Source of the DNA: a virus | Length of the DNA stretch: 61,690 nucleotides | IMG/VR virus record: IMGVR_UViG_3300011430_000002 | Coordinates: 1 to 61,690 of that record | Reading direction: 5' to 3' (one strand) | Shown: positions 24,017 to 34,500 of the stretch, piece by piece | Layout of the letters: each line of letters starts with the position of its first letter | Numbering within the stretch: the first letter of the stretch is position 1 | Made by a program: the position numbers and the translations under genes | The notes under the pieces: model-generated | The model's input: the letters and a program-made list of their open reading frames with translations, nothing else | Told to the model about the DNA's origin: nothing | The model's database searches: none

Positions 24017-27000
24017 TGCCCGAGAACGTCATCCTTGATGGTGGCCTTGACCTGATTCGGGCACGCCCGGCTGTGCTGGCTGGGCGCATCCGCGAGTGCT
24101 TGAACTACGAGGTTGGCTACCGCCGTGGGAATACCCGCATCGACGGCTTTGAACGCTTCGATGGCACCACGTCGCCATCCAACACCACCGGATGGGTGTT
24201 GGAAGTGCCCAAGGTGGATGTGACCGGGTTGTTTACCACGCCCGAGGATTTGGTGTGGACGTTGGGGGTAGACTCAGGGAACGCTGGCACCTTGGTGCAA
24301 AGGGATGATGCTGGCGCCAACTGGCGTTTGTTCATCATTTTTCGCACGGGCTTGCTGCGCCCTACCTACGATGCCGTGGTCACTGGCGAGCAGTCGGGAG
24401 CCAGCTTCGTCCTTTCCGCTTCGTTGGCACCGAGCATCAAGAGCCTCCCCAAGTATTACACCACGCACGAGGAGTACATCGAGGCGCTGCATAGTTTCGC
24501 CGAAATTCTGCGCACGAAGGTGTTACCCGTTCCGGGTGTGGGCACCATCCTTGGTCTGCATTTCCATGAAGACCAGTTGTACGCCGTGCGTGACATCGCC
24601 GAGGTGACCCTGACCCCGGCCACCGCGTCGTCCTTGGAGCATGGGCAGTTCGTGTACAACGATGCTGACCAAGTGGGTGAGGTTGTCACCCTTGATGGAA
24701 CTACCGGGGTAACGCACATCGCACCGGTGGATACCTATGGGTTTGAGGCGAACAACGGCGCGGCCATCCACAGCGCCCTGACCGTTCGCTTCACCAACGG
24801 TACGGGTGCGTTTCCGAGGAACCATAAGGTGAAGGGACTTTCCAGCGGGTGGGAGGGCCTTGTTGGCCACATCCGGGTGGAGTTTGGCAGTTTCGCCGCT
24901 GGCGATGCCGAGGGCATTGCTGCGTTCATGGCCTTTGACCCCCTTGACCCTGCCAGTGTGGCCACGTTGGGCGAGACCTTCCAGAATCAGATTGATGGCA
25001 CCAGTACCATGGTTGTGTCTGCGAACTTGTTCGCATCGGGCATGTCCGTGGCCACGGTTGAAACCTTGTCGCCGTTGTCGGACATCGCCAGCCTGTGGCG
25101 CAGCTCTGAGGAAGGTTGGGTAGGCGCCCTGCCCCCCCGGTATTTAAGGTTTCAGCAGGCCGCCCCTTCCGACGTTGAGCCTCCGCTGAATAATTTCGTG
25201 CGTGAAGTTCGGGATGGCTTCCTGCCCACCACGGTGGTAAAGGTGGCTAATGGATACGGGCCTACCCCGGCATGGACTGGGGCGCTGACCGGGTTGCTGA
25301 CTGAGAACGCAGCGGGGCCAAATTACACGGCGGGAGCAACCATCACGCCGTCCCGTTCCGACGTGTTGCGAGTGGCTGGCTTCAATGCCGACTTGGCGGA
25401 AGGGGAGGTACTGTACGGGATTCGCTTGTACACGCGCATCGCGGGGTTCAGTGTTTGCCCGGCTACCTCGGGAACCTTGGAAGTGAAGTTGGCTTCTGGC
25501 TTTGGCGGCCGACCGACCTATCACTTCGCCACGGGTTGCGGCGGTGCGTGGCCGGTTGCGCCTTACCCCTCTGTGGCCAACACCGCGTTTGCGTGGAATG
25601 GTGGCCAAGAGATTACCCGTGAAATGGTGAATGACCCAGCGTTTGGGTTTGACTTGCAAGGGGTCAGGGTAGGTGGCGCAGCCGCCAACTTTTCCATCGA
25701 CGTGGTGCGGATGAGCCTGACCGTTGATGTGCCCGTGGGCAGCACGCTGTACTTGTGGGACCCCATCAATGCTGTGAGTCTTGGCACCTTGAGCGCCGAG
25801 TCGTTGGTGCTGGAGAGCGGGGGCTGGGACACTGATGATGCTGCCGGCCGCATCCGGCTGGATGGTACCGGACTCACCAACATCCCCGAAGGCACCGAGA
25901 TTCGTACGGCCCCCGGTGGGGCCGGTAACCGTGTTGCCGTGACCAGTGGGTCCACCACGACATTGACCCTGCCCGGCTCGCGCCTGTTACGTGCGCACAA
26001 CTCCCGGTACCAGTTCATCTCCCACAACTTCTATGCCAGCGAGGACCGCAACGCCATCTACGGTGTGAGCGGGGCTGGCCCGGCGTTCTGGTACGACGGT
26101 ACCACGCTGGACTTCATCTTCACCGGCGTGGACGAGGCGCTGGAGAAGCCGCGTCACTTGGCAGTGCATCTTACCCGTCTGCATCTGGGCTACCCGTGGG
26201 GCGAGGTGTACGCCTCGGCGCCCGGCGACCCGCTGAATTTTGCGGGTGAGGATTTCGCGGCCACCTATGGCTTCGGGGACAAGATAACGGGACTGATGCC
26301 GGCCGCTGGCGACGTGTTGGCCGTGTTCACCGAGTCGGCCACGCACGCGCTGGCTGGTGCGAACGGTGATGACGCCAATCCACCAAGGCAGACGGTCATC
26401 AATCATCGCGTGGGCGCCATTGAGTACACCGTGCAGAATGTAGGCAACCGGCCCATCTTCACCAGCTTCCGGGGTATTGAAACGCTGGAGACCATGGACC
26501 AGTTTGGCGACCTGTTCACCGCCCCGCTGACCCACGACATTGCGCCGTTTCTGCTCCGTCGCTTGCAGACGGCAGCGGGCGTGGAAGCTGCCAACGAGTC
26601 AGTAGTGAACTCCGTGGTGGTGCGGAATAAAAACCAGTATCGGTTGTTCTTCGCTGATGGTTACGTGGTCACGCTGACGCAGGTGGGTCCAGAGCGTGAG
26701 CCACAGAACACCATTCAGCGGTACTACTTCAACGACGACCAGCGCCAGTTTGCGCGTGTGTTTGCCACCGCGTCGGGGGTAACTTCTGATGGTCGGGACC
26801 GGGCGTTCTTCTCCGTGGAAGAGCGGCCCAATGTACCCGACCCGGATGCTTTCCTCGTGACGTTGCCGGAAACTGATTTCGTCTATGAGCTGGACCGGGG
26901 GCGTAGTTTCGACGGTGGTGAGATTGCGTCGTACTTCACCATGACCCACTATTTCAGCCAGCAACAGCAGGCCAGTATGGTGGAGAAACGTTACAACGTG

Positions 27001-27285
27001 GTCCAGCTGCACGGGGAGTGCCCCGGCTATGCGGGTATTCGCCTGTCCCGGGCGATGAACTATGAAGACATGGACTTGCCCGAGCTTCCTCATGAGGACA
27101 TTGCCATGGGTGCGCTGTCGCATCCGCCAGAGGACCAAGCCAAACCGAAGTACACCCAAGGCCGATTGTCGGGCCGTGGGTTCGCTGTTTCCTTGCGCGT
27201 CTCACACGAGAGCAGGAAGGAATTCCCGCACGCCATCCAGATGATTACGTTCTTGGATGACGCGCCCTTGCGCCCCAACAGGTAA
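24016..27285 (+). CDS. Putative tail hub protein
   Basis: A 1,089-residue beta-rich protein starting at ATG 24016, coupled to the preceding adaptor. The N terminus MPENVILDGGLDLIRARPAV and later segments (LTRLHLGYPWGEVYASAPGD; ITGLMPAAGDVLAVFTESAT) recall P22 gp10-like hub proteins, which close the portal and hold the spikes. It is about twice gp10's usual length, with an inserted region around residues 200-500. It is probably the main body of the short tail. Confidence 0.75.
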   Translation: MPENVILDGGLDLIRARPAVLAGRIRECLNYEVGYRRGNTRIDGFERFDGTTSPSNTTGWVLEVPKVDVTGLFTTPEDLVWTLGVDSGNAGTLVQRDDAGANWRLFIIFRTGLLRPTYDAVVTGEQSGASFVLSASLAPSIKSLPKYYTTHEEYIEALHSFAEILRTKVLPVPGVGTILGLHFHEDQLYAVRDIAEVTLTPATASSLEHGQFVYNDADQVGEVVTLDGTTGVTHIAPVDTYGFEANNGAAIHSALTVRFTNGTGAFPRNHKVKGLSSGWEGLVGHIRVEFGSFAAGDAEGIAAFMAFDPLDPASVATLGETFQNQIDGTSTMVVSANLFASGMSVATVETLSPLSDIASLWRSSEEGWVGALPPRYLRFQQAAPSDVEPPLNNFVREVRDGFLPTTVVKVANGYGPTPAWTGALTGLLTENAAGPNYTAGATITPSRSDVLRVAGFNADLAEGEVLYGIRLYTRIAGFSVCPATSGTLEVKLASGFGGRPTYHFATGCGGAWPVAPYPSVANTAFAWNGGQEITREMVNDPAFGFDLQGVRVGGAAANFSIDVVRMSLTVDVPVGSTLYLWDPINAVSLGTLSAESLVLESGGWDTDDAAGRIRLDGTGLTNIPEGTEIRTAPGGAGNRVAVTSGSTTTLTLPGSRLLRAHNSRYQFISHNFYASEDRNAIYGVSGAGPAFWYDGTTLDFIFTGVDEALEKPRHLAVHLTRLHLGYPWGEVYASAPGDPLNFAGEDFAATYGFGDKITGLMPAAGDVLAVFTESATHALAGANGDDANPPRQTVINHRVGAIEYTVQNVGNRPIFTSFRGIETLETMDQFGDLFTAPLTHDIAPFLLRRLQTAAGVEAANESVVNSVVVRNKNQYRLFFADGYVVTLTQVGPEREPQNTIQRYYFNDDQRQFARVFATASGVTSDGRDRAFFSVEERPNVPDPDAFLVTLPETDFVYELDRGRSFDGGEIASYFTMTHYFSQQQQASMVEKRYNVVQLHGECPGYAGIRLSRAMNYEDMDLPELPHEDIAMGALSHPPEDQAKPKYTQGRLSGRGFAVSLRVSHESRKEFPHAIQMITFLDDAPLRPNR

Positions 27286-27290
27286 CCATC

Positions 27291-28550
27291 ATGGCCAGCA
27301 CAACAAAGACTCCCGAGACTGTCATCACGCCCCCGGCCTATGACCCGAAGGCTGGTCTCATGCAGAACCAAGTACAGACGGGTGTGGGTGGGAAGGCCAA
27401 CCAAGACATCAACCTTGGCCTTAATCCGGGGCTGATGGATTACGCCACGGACGTGTACAACACGACCCCCTTCGGCAACCAGAACTACGATGTGGCGGCG
27501 GGCAGTTCCCGTGCAGCTCAAGCCCAAGCGTTCACGCGTAAGGCGCAGCAGGATGAGATGTCCGCGCAGCAGCTCAACCAGATGTTGGGCAGCAACTCGC
27601 CGTTGATGCGGCGTGCGGCACAACATGCCATGGCGGGCGCCGCTGGGCGTGGGTTGATGAATAGCAGCATCGCGGTCGGCAACGCGCAGGGTGAGATGAT
27701 TGACCGTGCCCAGCCGTTCGCGCTGCAGGATGCGCAGGCCCACGGGAAGGCAGCGAGCGAGTCCCTTGCCAACCAGCAGGCAGCGGCCAACCTCAATGCC
27801 CAGCTGCAGACGGAATCCAGCATCTCCAACGCGGGCCTGATGACGCAGGCGGGCATGGCTTCCATGAACGCCCGCGCAACCCGTGACCGTGATTTCATAC
27901 AGGGCGCACTGGGCGGCCGACAGGATGTGGCCCGTCACGCGTTGGGTATGGAGAACCGCGAGGACCAGCAGGAATGGCAGAAGATTGAGAACGACACCAA
28001 CCGGGACTGGGGTACCAAGGAACGTGAGGGCGGGCAGGAATTCCAAGACCGACAGGCGCGTTTGACTGAGGCTTTCCAGTGGGGTTTGGGTCGGCAGGAA
28101 GCGGCCGAGCGTTGGGCCGAAGGCGAGTTGACCATCTTGGCCAACCAAGGGCTGGCCAAGTACAGCGCCATGGGCCAGATTGCCAGCAGTATCTTCGGCA
28201 ACCCGGACCTGACCTCTGCGGAGCAAAACGCGGCATGGGAGAGTGCGAAGGTCATCATGGATGACACATGGGACCGGGCAACTGGACAACCCATTCCTCG
28301 GGGGCCAGCGGCTGACCAAGGCAACCCGAACGCCCCGGCTACGCCAGCTACGCCTACGACTCCCGAGGGTCCAACTGTGCCGCATGGTGTGAACGTGACG
28401 ACCACGGCGCAACCAGCCTCGCGTGGTTCCACCACGCCTTCTGCCAGCCCCGCCACGGTGGCGCAGAACGAAGCTCTGGGGCAGACCTATGCTTCGGCCA
28501 CCAACCCCAAGGCTGAGGCGACGACTGCCGCCCTGCCGGCGCTGACTTGA
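27291..28550 (+). CDS. Putative internal virion protein
   Basis: A 419-residue Ala/Gln/Asn-rich, mostly helical protein (QAQAFTRKAQQDEMSAQQLN; NQQAAANLNAQLQTESSISN). It has a Pro/Thr-rich C-terminal tail (ATPATPTTPEGPTVP). Such composition and its position before other internal proteins suggest a virion protein ejected into the cell or part of the tail. No enzyme motifs. Its stop overlaps the acetyltransferase start. Confidence 0.65.
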   Translation: MASTTKTPETVITPPAYDPKAGLMQNQVQTGVGGKANQDINLGLNPGLMDYATDVYNTTPFGNQNYDVAAGSSRAAQAQAFTRKAQQDEMSAQQLNQMLGSNSPLMRRAAQHAMAGAAGRGLMNSSIAVGNAQGEMIDRAQPFALQDAQAHGKAASESLANQQAAANLNAQLQTESSISNAGLMTQAGMASMNARATRDRDFIQGALGGRQDVARHALGMENREDQQEWQKIENDTNRDWGTKEREGGQEFQDRQARLTEAFQWGLGRQEAAERWAEGELTILANQGLAKYSAMGQIASSIFGNPDLTSAEQNAAWESAKVIMDDTWDRATGQPIPRGPAADQGNPNAPATPATPTTPEGPTVPHGVNVTTTAQPASRGSTTPSASPATVAQNEALGQTYASATNPKAEATTAALPALT

Positions 28551-29008
28551 TGCGTACCCGAATCGCCAAGTACAAGGACTTGTCGGCGGTGTGCCGGTAT
28601 CTGACCGCCATGCACGAGCGCACGGGGTGGGATTTTGTGCCCATCAATCCGAAGGTGTTGCGCGAGTCGGTGGTCAACATGATTCGCACCCAGCACCTTG
28701 TAGACGTGTTGGTAGCGGAAGATGATGATGGGAATGTCCGTGGGGTCCTGTTGGCCAGTGTGGACCGGTTCTTCTGGTCCAAGGCCCACTATGCCAGCGA
28801 CGTGCATTTCATCGCCGATGGTGGTGGGGCTTCTTTGCTGACGGCGTTCAAGGACTGGGCGCACCGCCGGCAGTGTACGTGCATTGTGATGGCGGTGGCC
28901 ACTGATGACCCCCGCGCTGAGATGTTTCTGGAAGCGGGTGGATTTGAGCGCCGGGGTGGCGCGATGGTGTGCTTCCTGACTGACCGCCCCGAGGAGAAAG
29001 CAGCATGA
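28550..29008 (+). CDS. GNAT-family acetyltransferase
   Basis: A 152-residue protein starting at ATG 28550 (TGATG overlap). The order of elements fits a GNAT fold: N-terminal strand-helix (RIAKYKDLSAVCRYLTAMHE), strands (VLVAEDDDGNVRGVLLASVD), helix after GGGASLLTAF, and AEMFLEAGGFERRGGAM near the end, the usual GNAT C-terminal motif. Acyl-CoA-dependent transfer is expected; the substrate is unknown. An acetyltransferase gene inside a virion operon is recurrent in podoviruses (general knowledge), and it may modify a virion or host protein. Confidence 0.8.
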   Translation: MRTRIAKYKDLSAVCRYLTAMHERTGWDFVPINPKVLRESVVNMIRTQHLVDVLVAEDDDGNVRGVLLASVDRFFWSKAHYASDVHFIADGGGASLLTAFKDWAHRRQCTCIVMAVATDDPRAEMFLEAGGFERRGGAMVCFLTDRPEEKAA

Positions 29009-29922
29009 GCTTCGTGAAAAAGGCCGTCAAGAAAGTGGTCGGCTTCGTCAAGAAATACTGGAAAGAGATTCTCATCGTTGCGGCGATTGTCTTCACCGCC
29101 GGCGTGGCGACTGTTGGTTTCTCCTACTTCGGTGCGGCTGCCGGCCAAGCTGGTTTCGGTGGCTTCATGTCGGCAGTGGGTAGCACCATGGTGCAGGGTG
29201 TGGCGGCCATCGGTAGCGCGGTGGGGATTGGTAGCGGGGCGGTTGTCGGCGGCGCGGGTCTTGGTGGTTCCACCGCGTTGGCTGGTACCAGCGTGGGCTT
29301 CGGCGCCGCTGCCGGTCTTGGGGGTGGCGCTGGTATTGGCGCGGGGTCGGCGGTAGCGGAAGCGAACTTGGCGGCTTTGGCGACTCCGACGGCCCCGGTT
29401 GCTGCGGGGTCAGGTCAGGCAGCGTTCAACTACGCAGCAGGTACCAAGATAGGCGCCACGGCGCAGGCAGTTCAGGCGGCTACACCCACGGTGTTGGCCA
29501 GCGGTGCGCTTCCGACAACCATTGCGACCACTGCTCCAGCTGCGACCAAGGGTTTGTCACTGGCTGGCGTGGGCAAGTTGTTGTCAGGCGTCGGCGCCGT
29601 AGCGGGTCCCGCCATGAAATACTATGGCGACAAGAAGGCAGCGGAGGCGGACTACCCACTGGCTTCGTGGGGCGTACCGGTGGGCCGGGGCGACGCGTTT
29701 TATGAGGACCCCGCCAACTACATGCCCGGAGCTGGTGCGGCTCCCCCCGTTATGCCGCCGCCGACCCAGCCCCCACTGGCTCCTGTTGGTACTGGGGCGT
29801 TGGCCCAACAGGCGGGTGGGGGTGTTGGTGTCCCGTCGGGGCAGCAACCTTTGATGTCGTTGATGCCATTCGGTCAGCCCATGGAGCCTGACCCCTTACT
29901 TGGAGGGCCTTCCTATGGCTGA
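29005..29922 (+). CDS. Gly/Ala-rich hydrophobic internal virion protein
   Basis: A 305-residue protein starting at ATG 29005. A basic amphipathic N terminus (SFVKKAVKKVVGFVKKYWKE) is followed by a hydrophobic segment (ILIVAAIVFTAGVATVGFSY) and a long Gly/Ala/Val-rich stretch (about residues 60-130) that could insert in membranes. The C-terminal tail is Pro-rich. Such features fit a protein released during DNA ejection to form a channel in the envelope, although no homology is recognised. Confidence 0.65.
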   Translation: MSFVKKAVKKVVGFVKKYWKEILIVAAIVFTAGVATVGFSYFGAAAGQAGFGGFMSAVGSTMVQGVAAIGSAVGIGSGAVVGGAGLGGSTALAGTSVGFGAAAGLGGGAGIGAGSAVAEANLAALATPTAPVAAGSGQAAFNYAAGTKIGATAQAVQAATPTVLASGALPTTIATTAPAATKGLSLAGVGKLLSGVGAVAGPAMKYYGDKKAAEADYPLASWGVPVGRGDAFYEDPANYMPGAGAAPPVMPPPTQPPLAPVGTGALAQQAGGGVGVPSGQQPLMSLMPFGQPMEPDPLLGGPSYG

Positions 29923-30613
29923 CGAAAAGCCACAAGCGAACCGGAATACCGGTGGTAATACCGGGCCGTTCTTTCCGGGTGAGGATGTCGATTCGATGTT
30001 CCTTAATCAACTCACTGCAGAAGCAGCGGAGTACATCCACGACACCGCGAAGGACGAAGTGCTGGAGGTGTTGAGCAACACCGACGACACGGCCGCGACC
30101 ATCGCTGCGACCACGTACAAGATTACCCGTGGCTTGCTTGAACGGCACAAGGATGTGGGCTTGTCACTGGAGGCGGACCTTTCCCACGCGTTGGCACTGG
30201 GGTCGGAAGTGACCGACATGTTGGTAGAGATTGTCGAGGTCACCCAACCCAACGCGGCGTTCGACCCGCAGCGGTTGCGCGAGGAATCCCTGTTGCGTGC
30301 GACCGTCATGCACGGTGAAGAAGTGGAAAAGCGCGACGACCCTGACGAGAAGGATGCGGCCCGCGTCATGTACACGATGATGATGCAGGACGGTACCGTT
30401 GAGCAGGGCATGAACTATGTCAACAAGCGGTCCAGCGAGATGGGCCTGAACACCAACGACATGCTGCGTCGTGGTGTGGAAGGGCACCGCAAGCAGCAAA
30501 ACCCCAAGAAAGACCCGCTGTCTGCTGCCGTTTCCAACGGCGTGCAAGGCATGGCTGAGCCGCCCCCGGCTGCGCCGCCGGCGGAAGAGCTGCCCTTGAT
30601 GGGAGGCATGTGA
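29915..30613 (+). CDS. Putative internal virion protein
   Basis: A 232-residue acidic, helical protein; ATG 29915 lies behind GGAGGGCCTTCCT and overlaps the previous stop. It contains AEAAEYIHDTAKDEVLEVLS, a helical core (ALGSEVTDMLVEIVEVTQPN) and a Pro-rich end (EPPPAAPPAEELPLMGGM). Its neighbours are probable ejection proteins. Function unknown. Confidence 0.65.
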   Translation: MADEKPQANRNTGGNTGPFFPGEDVDSMFLNQLTAEAAEYIHDTAKDEVLEVLSNTDDTAATIAATTYKITRGLLERHKDVGLSLEADLSHALALGSEVTDMLVEIVEVTQPNAAFDPQRLREESLLRATVMHGEEVEKRDDPDEKDAARVMYTMMMQDGTVEQGMNYVNKRSSEMGLNTNDMLRRGVEGHRKQQNPKKDPLSAAVSNGVQGMAEPPPAAPPAEELPLMGGM

Positions 30614-30614
30614 C

Positions 30615-31562
30615 ATGAGTGACGACCGTTCTCGTAGGGAGAATAAGGGCGGTAATGCCGCCCTGATGGGTGCCGTTGGCGCCGGGTTGGAAGGGTTCTC
30701 CCAGTGGTATGACCGCGAGCGCCAGTTCCAAGCTCTGGAGTTGCGCCAGCGACGGCTGGAAGAATTGCAGAGGCAGGAACTTGCCCAAGGCGACCGGCGC
30801 TTGGACATCACCGAGGGGTTGGCCAACAAGGCTGCAGCCCGGGCTGATGCCATGAGCCTGACTGAGAAGAAAAACGCCTTCATTCAGGACGTGGACAGCT
30901 GGAAGTCGCAGTACATTGGCAAGGATGAGAAGTCCAAGCTACGAGCGGAAGCGTGGAAGCAAGCGTTCGATGAGGGCTTCCTGTTGCTGGATGACAAGGA
31001 TGCCAAGGTCATGGCTGACCGCATCGCAGGGTCCTTTGGTGGGGCTGGTACAGCGGGCGGGGCGCCGGTGATTTCCGCTGATGAGATGTTGGCAGGGTTG
31101 GACCAGCTACGAGCGCGGCGTTCGGCGCGTGGACTGAGCGTGGAAGACATGCCCGACGATGTAATCTCCGGCATGATTGGCGGGTACAGCCTGATGGGTG
31201 GCGCTGGCGGCGGGGCCGGCGGGCCGGGTATGCCCGACCCTGTAGTGGAAGACCCCGAGGTTGCTGCAGCAGCTGCAGCGGAAGAGGTTGCTGCAGGGGG
31301 GCCTATGTACCCTCGTATCAGTCGTGCCCTGTATGGGGTTGGAAACGAGGGGGAGCTACACAAGGATTTGTCCGCGCTGATGGGGCCTGTTGTGGACCCG
31401 GTTTTGAGTGGGGTGGATGCGGTGAAAAAGAAGTACAAGGAGGAAGGGTTGTTCGGTGTTTTTTCGCCTTCTTACCACGAGATACCGACCGACCCTCGTG
31501 ACAACGACCGCCTGAAGCTGCAGCCGTTCGATGCACCGTTCTCACTGTTCAAGACTCCGTGA
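30615..31562 (+). CDS. Putative internal virion protein
   Basis: A 315-residue protein starting at ATG 30615. The N-terminal third is a charged helix (REKNNGGN-type start, then ALELRQRRLEELQRQELAQG), followed by Gly-rich segments and Ala-rich stretches (VAAAAAAEEVAAGG). The C terminus (SPSYHEIPTDPRDNDRLKLQ) is polar. It probably travels with the giant protein encoded next. Not recognised. Confidence 0.65.
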   Translation: MSDDRSRRENKGGNAALMGAVGAGLEGFSQWYDRERQFQALELRQRRLEELQRQELAQGDRRLDITEGLANKAAARADAMSLTEKKNAFIQDVDSWKSQYIGKDEKSKLRAEAWKQAFDEGFLLLDDKDAKVMADRIAGSFGGAGTAGGAPVISADEMLAGLDQLRARRSARGLSVEDMPDDVISGMIGGYSLMGGAGGGAGGPGMPDPVVEDPEVAAAAAAEEVAAGGPMYPRISRALYGVGNEGELHKDLSALMGPVVDPVLSGVDAVKKKYKEEGLFGVFSPSYHEIPTDPRDNDRLKLQPFDAPFSLFKTP

Positions 31563-31572
31563 GGTAGTGTAA

Positions 31573-34500
31573 GTGGCCGACCCACTTTCCAACTATGGCT
31601 CGTATGCACTGCCCGATTTTTCGGACCTGTTGTTCAGTGCGGCCGAGGACACGGGCTTGGATACGGACCTGCTGGCCTCGGTCATGGAAGCCGAAAGCTC
31701 GTTCAATCCCCGAGCTGTTTCCAGTGCGGGTGCCCGTGGCCTCATGCAACTCATGCCGGATACGGCTGGCCAGCCGGGTTTCGGTGTGGAAAAGTTCGAC
31801 CCCGACTTGCCGCTGGATGACCCAACGGAAAATGTTCGCGTTGGTTCTCAGTACCTGAAGGGTCTGCTCAATGCGTTCAACGGTGACCTTGACGCCGCGT
31901 TGGTAGCCTACAACTGGGGTCCGGGTAAAGCCCAGAAGTGGGTGGCCAACGGCTCTGATTTTTCCAAGCTCCCCGCTGCAACGCGCAAGTACGTGAACGA
32001 CATCAAGGGCAAGGTCGCGGCGCGGAAGCAGGCGGCCGGTACCACCCCCGCCGGTGCTTCCACCTACCAGCCCTTGGACCCGTGGGCGGATGTTTCTGCA
32101 ACGGGTGCCGTGGATACGGCGCCCGTGTCAGGGTCAGTCGCCGTGGACCAGCGTAGGGCTGACATTGCTGAGCGGCGTGCGGCCTTCAACGAGCGTTTGC
32201 AGCGGGACCCGGAAGCGGCCCGGCTGAATCTGCCCACGGAAGAAGGCGACGAAGAGGAACCCATTGGCGCCGGCCAGTGGCTCAAGGACCAAGGCGAGTG
32301 GGCGGCCAAGGCGTTGTACTCCAGCGTGGTGGACCTCGGGTCTTTGCTGGCTGACCTCGCTGACTTCGGGATGGGACCCGACAGCGGCCTTACCGACCGG
32401 GTGTCAGCGAAGCTGGAGAACCACGCCAACCGGGTTCGCCAGTCCCTGCCCGATTACATCCGCAAGGACTTGGCCAACGAACTCATCACCACGGATGCAA
32501 ACGGCGAGCTGGACTTCCACATGCCGAATTTGCGGCAGGTGGCCAACCTCGTGTTTGAGTCCGCCGCTCCGTCCGGGGCAATTGTTGGTGGTGGCAAGGC
32601 GCTGCTCAAGGGCGCGATGACCATCAACAAGCTGAAGAAGGTCATCAAGGCGTCACCCGGCGTGTCCAACGCCCTTGCCTTGGGCACCGCCAACAGCGCC
32701 TATGTCACGGCCGACACCTACACCACGGTGTACGACGACGTGAAGGAACAGGCCCAGCGCGAGGGCAAGTCGCTCAAGCAAGCCAGCGACGAAGCGGCGC
32801 GTGCGGCGTCATTGGCGGCCGGAATTATTGCCCCCTTGTCGTTCGCCACCGGCGCGGCTGGCGAGGGGTTGGCAGCGACCGGGGCCACCGTCTACCGTAG
32901 GCTGGCCAAGGGCTTGGCCTATGGCTCCATCACTGAAGCGCCCGAGGAATCCGGCCAGTACGTGGCCGAGGAACTGGGACGCGGCAAGTCGCTGGCGGAA
33001 ATCGACAAGGGCAAAGCCTTGGAAGCGGGTCTGCTTGGTGCCCTTGGCGCCGGCCCGACTGAAGGCGTGCTGGCTGCGCTGTCTGGCGACACGGGTGCGC
33101 CGGCTCCGGTGGATGATGTTCCACGTGAAACACCATCCGGCCGCATGGAACAGTTGGAACTGTTCCCGAATCTCCCTATCGACCAGTTGCCAACGCTGCC
33201 CGGTGAGCCGCCCGCTGGCCCGCCCCCCGGCGCACCGCCCTTCAATCTGGAAGGTCCCAGCACCATGGAGCAGCTGGAGCTGCCCCTGATGCCGCTGGAC
33301 CTGCAGGGTCCGCAGGGTCCGCAGGGTCCGCAAGGTCCGCCGGAACAACTGGAGCTGCCCTTCCCGACCCCGCCGAATCCAGCCATCGCCGCCGGCGTTG
33401 CCGACATGGAACAGGCGTTGGATGCGGACCCCAACTTGCCCAACGCAGCGGACGCGCTGAACGCGCCGTCCCCGGAACAGTTGGGTATGTTCGCTCGTGC
33501 CCGGGCGAAGTTGGATATAGAGCGGCGGGACGATGAGGATGAAGTAGGCGCCACGCCAGAATTTCTGGAGTTGGGTGAGCAGGACGAGGACCAGTTGTGG
33601 GAAGACCAGCAGGCGCTGATGAAGAACAGCGCCTTTGAGGCGGGCCTGTCCATCGTGCCCAAGGAAACGCTGGCTTCGCTTCCCAACGTGTCGGTACGGG
33701 ACGCGGAGGAAATCGACCGTAGGTTGCGGCCGACCATGCCCGACCCCGAGTTGCGCTCGTTGGTGGTTGAGCAGCAGCTGGAGGTGCTCTCGGAATATCG
33801 CGGCGAGTTCCCCAACGCGACCCTTGACGAAGCGTTGGGAGCGCCCCGCGCCACTGGCTCCTTGTCGGAAACGGAGGTTGAGCCTGAGTTTGAAATTCTG
33901 ACCGACCAGTTCGGTGAGCAGGAAGAACCCCCGCAGCCCCTTGAAGTGGGGGAACTGGCCCCAGTTGTTGACCTTGTGCAAGCTCGGGCACGGGCGCAGG
34001 CGGGGGAATCGCGTAGTGAGGAAGTTGGCTCTACACCCAGCCCGGATACGGGCACGCCTACTGAAAAAGTCCATGACGAGCAGCAGGCAAGAGAAGACTA
34101 CATGCGGGTTCGGGCGCGTTTGAATCCTGATTCCCTGCATGTCCTTGATAACCTGACTGCGAACGAAGTTCTGGCTATGGTGCAGAGGGAATGGGCTACG
34201 CAGGGTCAGTCTGGTAATCCGCGTAATCCCGCTGCTGTCTATCGGGCTGTCGCCGCACGGTTAAACGCTGCCGCTGCACGGGTAAACAAGGCCGCCACGG
34301 CGAAGCCGGCCGAGAAGCCGGCGAAATGGGACCCGCTCACGGATGACGGGTTCGCGCAGGAGATTATCGACGACGAGGGCGGGGCGGGGATGCGCCTGCT
34401 CAACGCTGGTTACACGGAAGAGCAAGCCGACGAGGTAATCACCAAGGTGATGTCGCGCTTTGTCGGTCGTAGGCTGCAGGAAGCCCGTGAGGATGGTACC

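Noticed and set aside
33301-33342. GPQGPQ repeats in the giant gene considered as a collagen fibre
   Set aside because: Only about four repeats, too short for a stable triple helix; treated as a linker.
32809-34140. Long minus-strand open frames opposite the giant gene (and similar ones at 27090-28412, 18953-20128 and 15062-15877)
   Set aside because: They mirror codon periodicity of strongly supported plus-strand genes in GC-rich DNA, have no ribosome sites or domain motifs, and lie wholly inside those genes.
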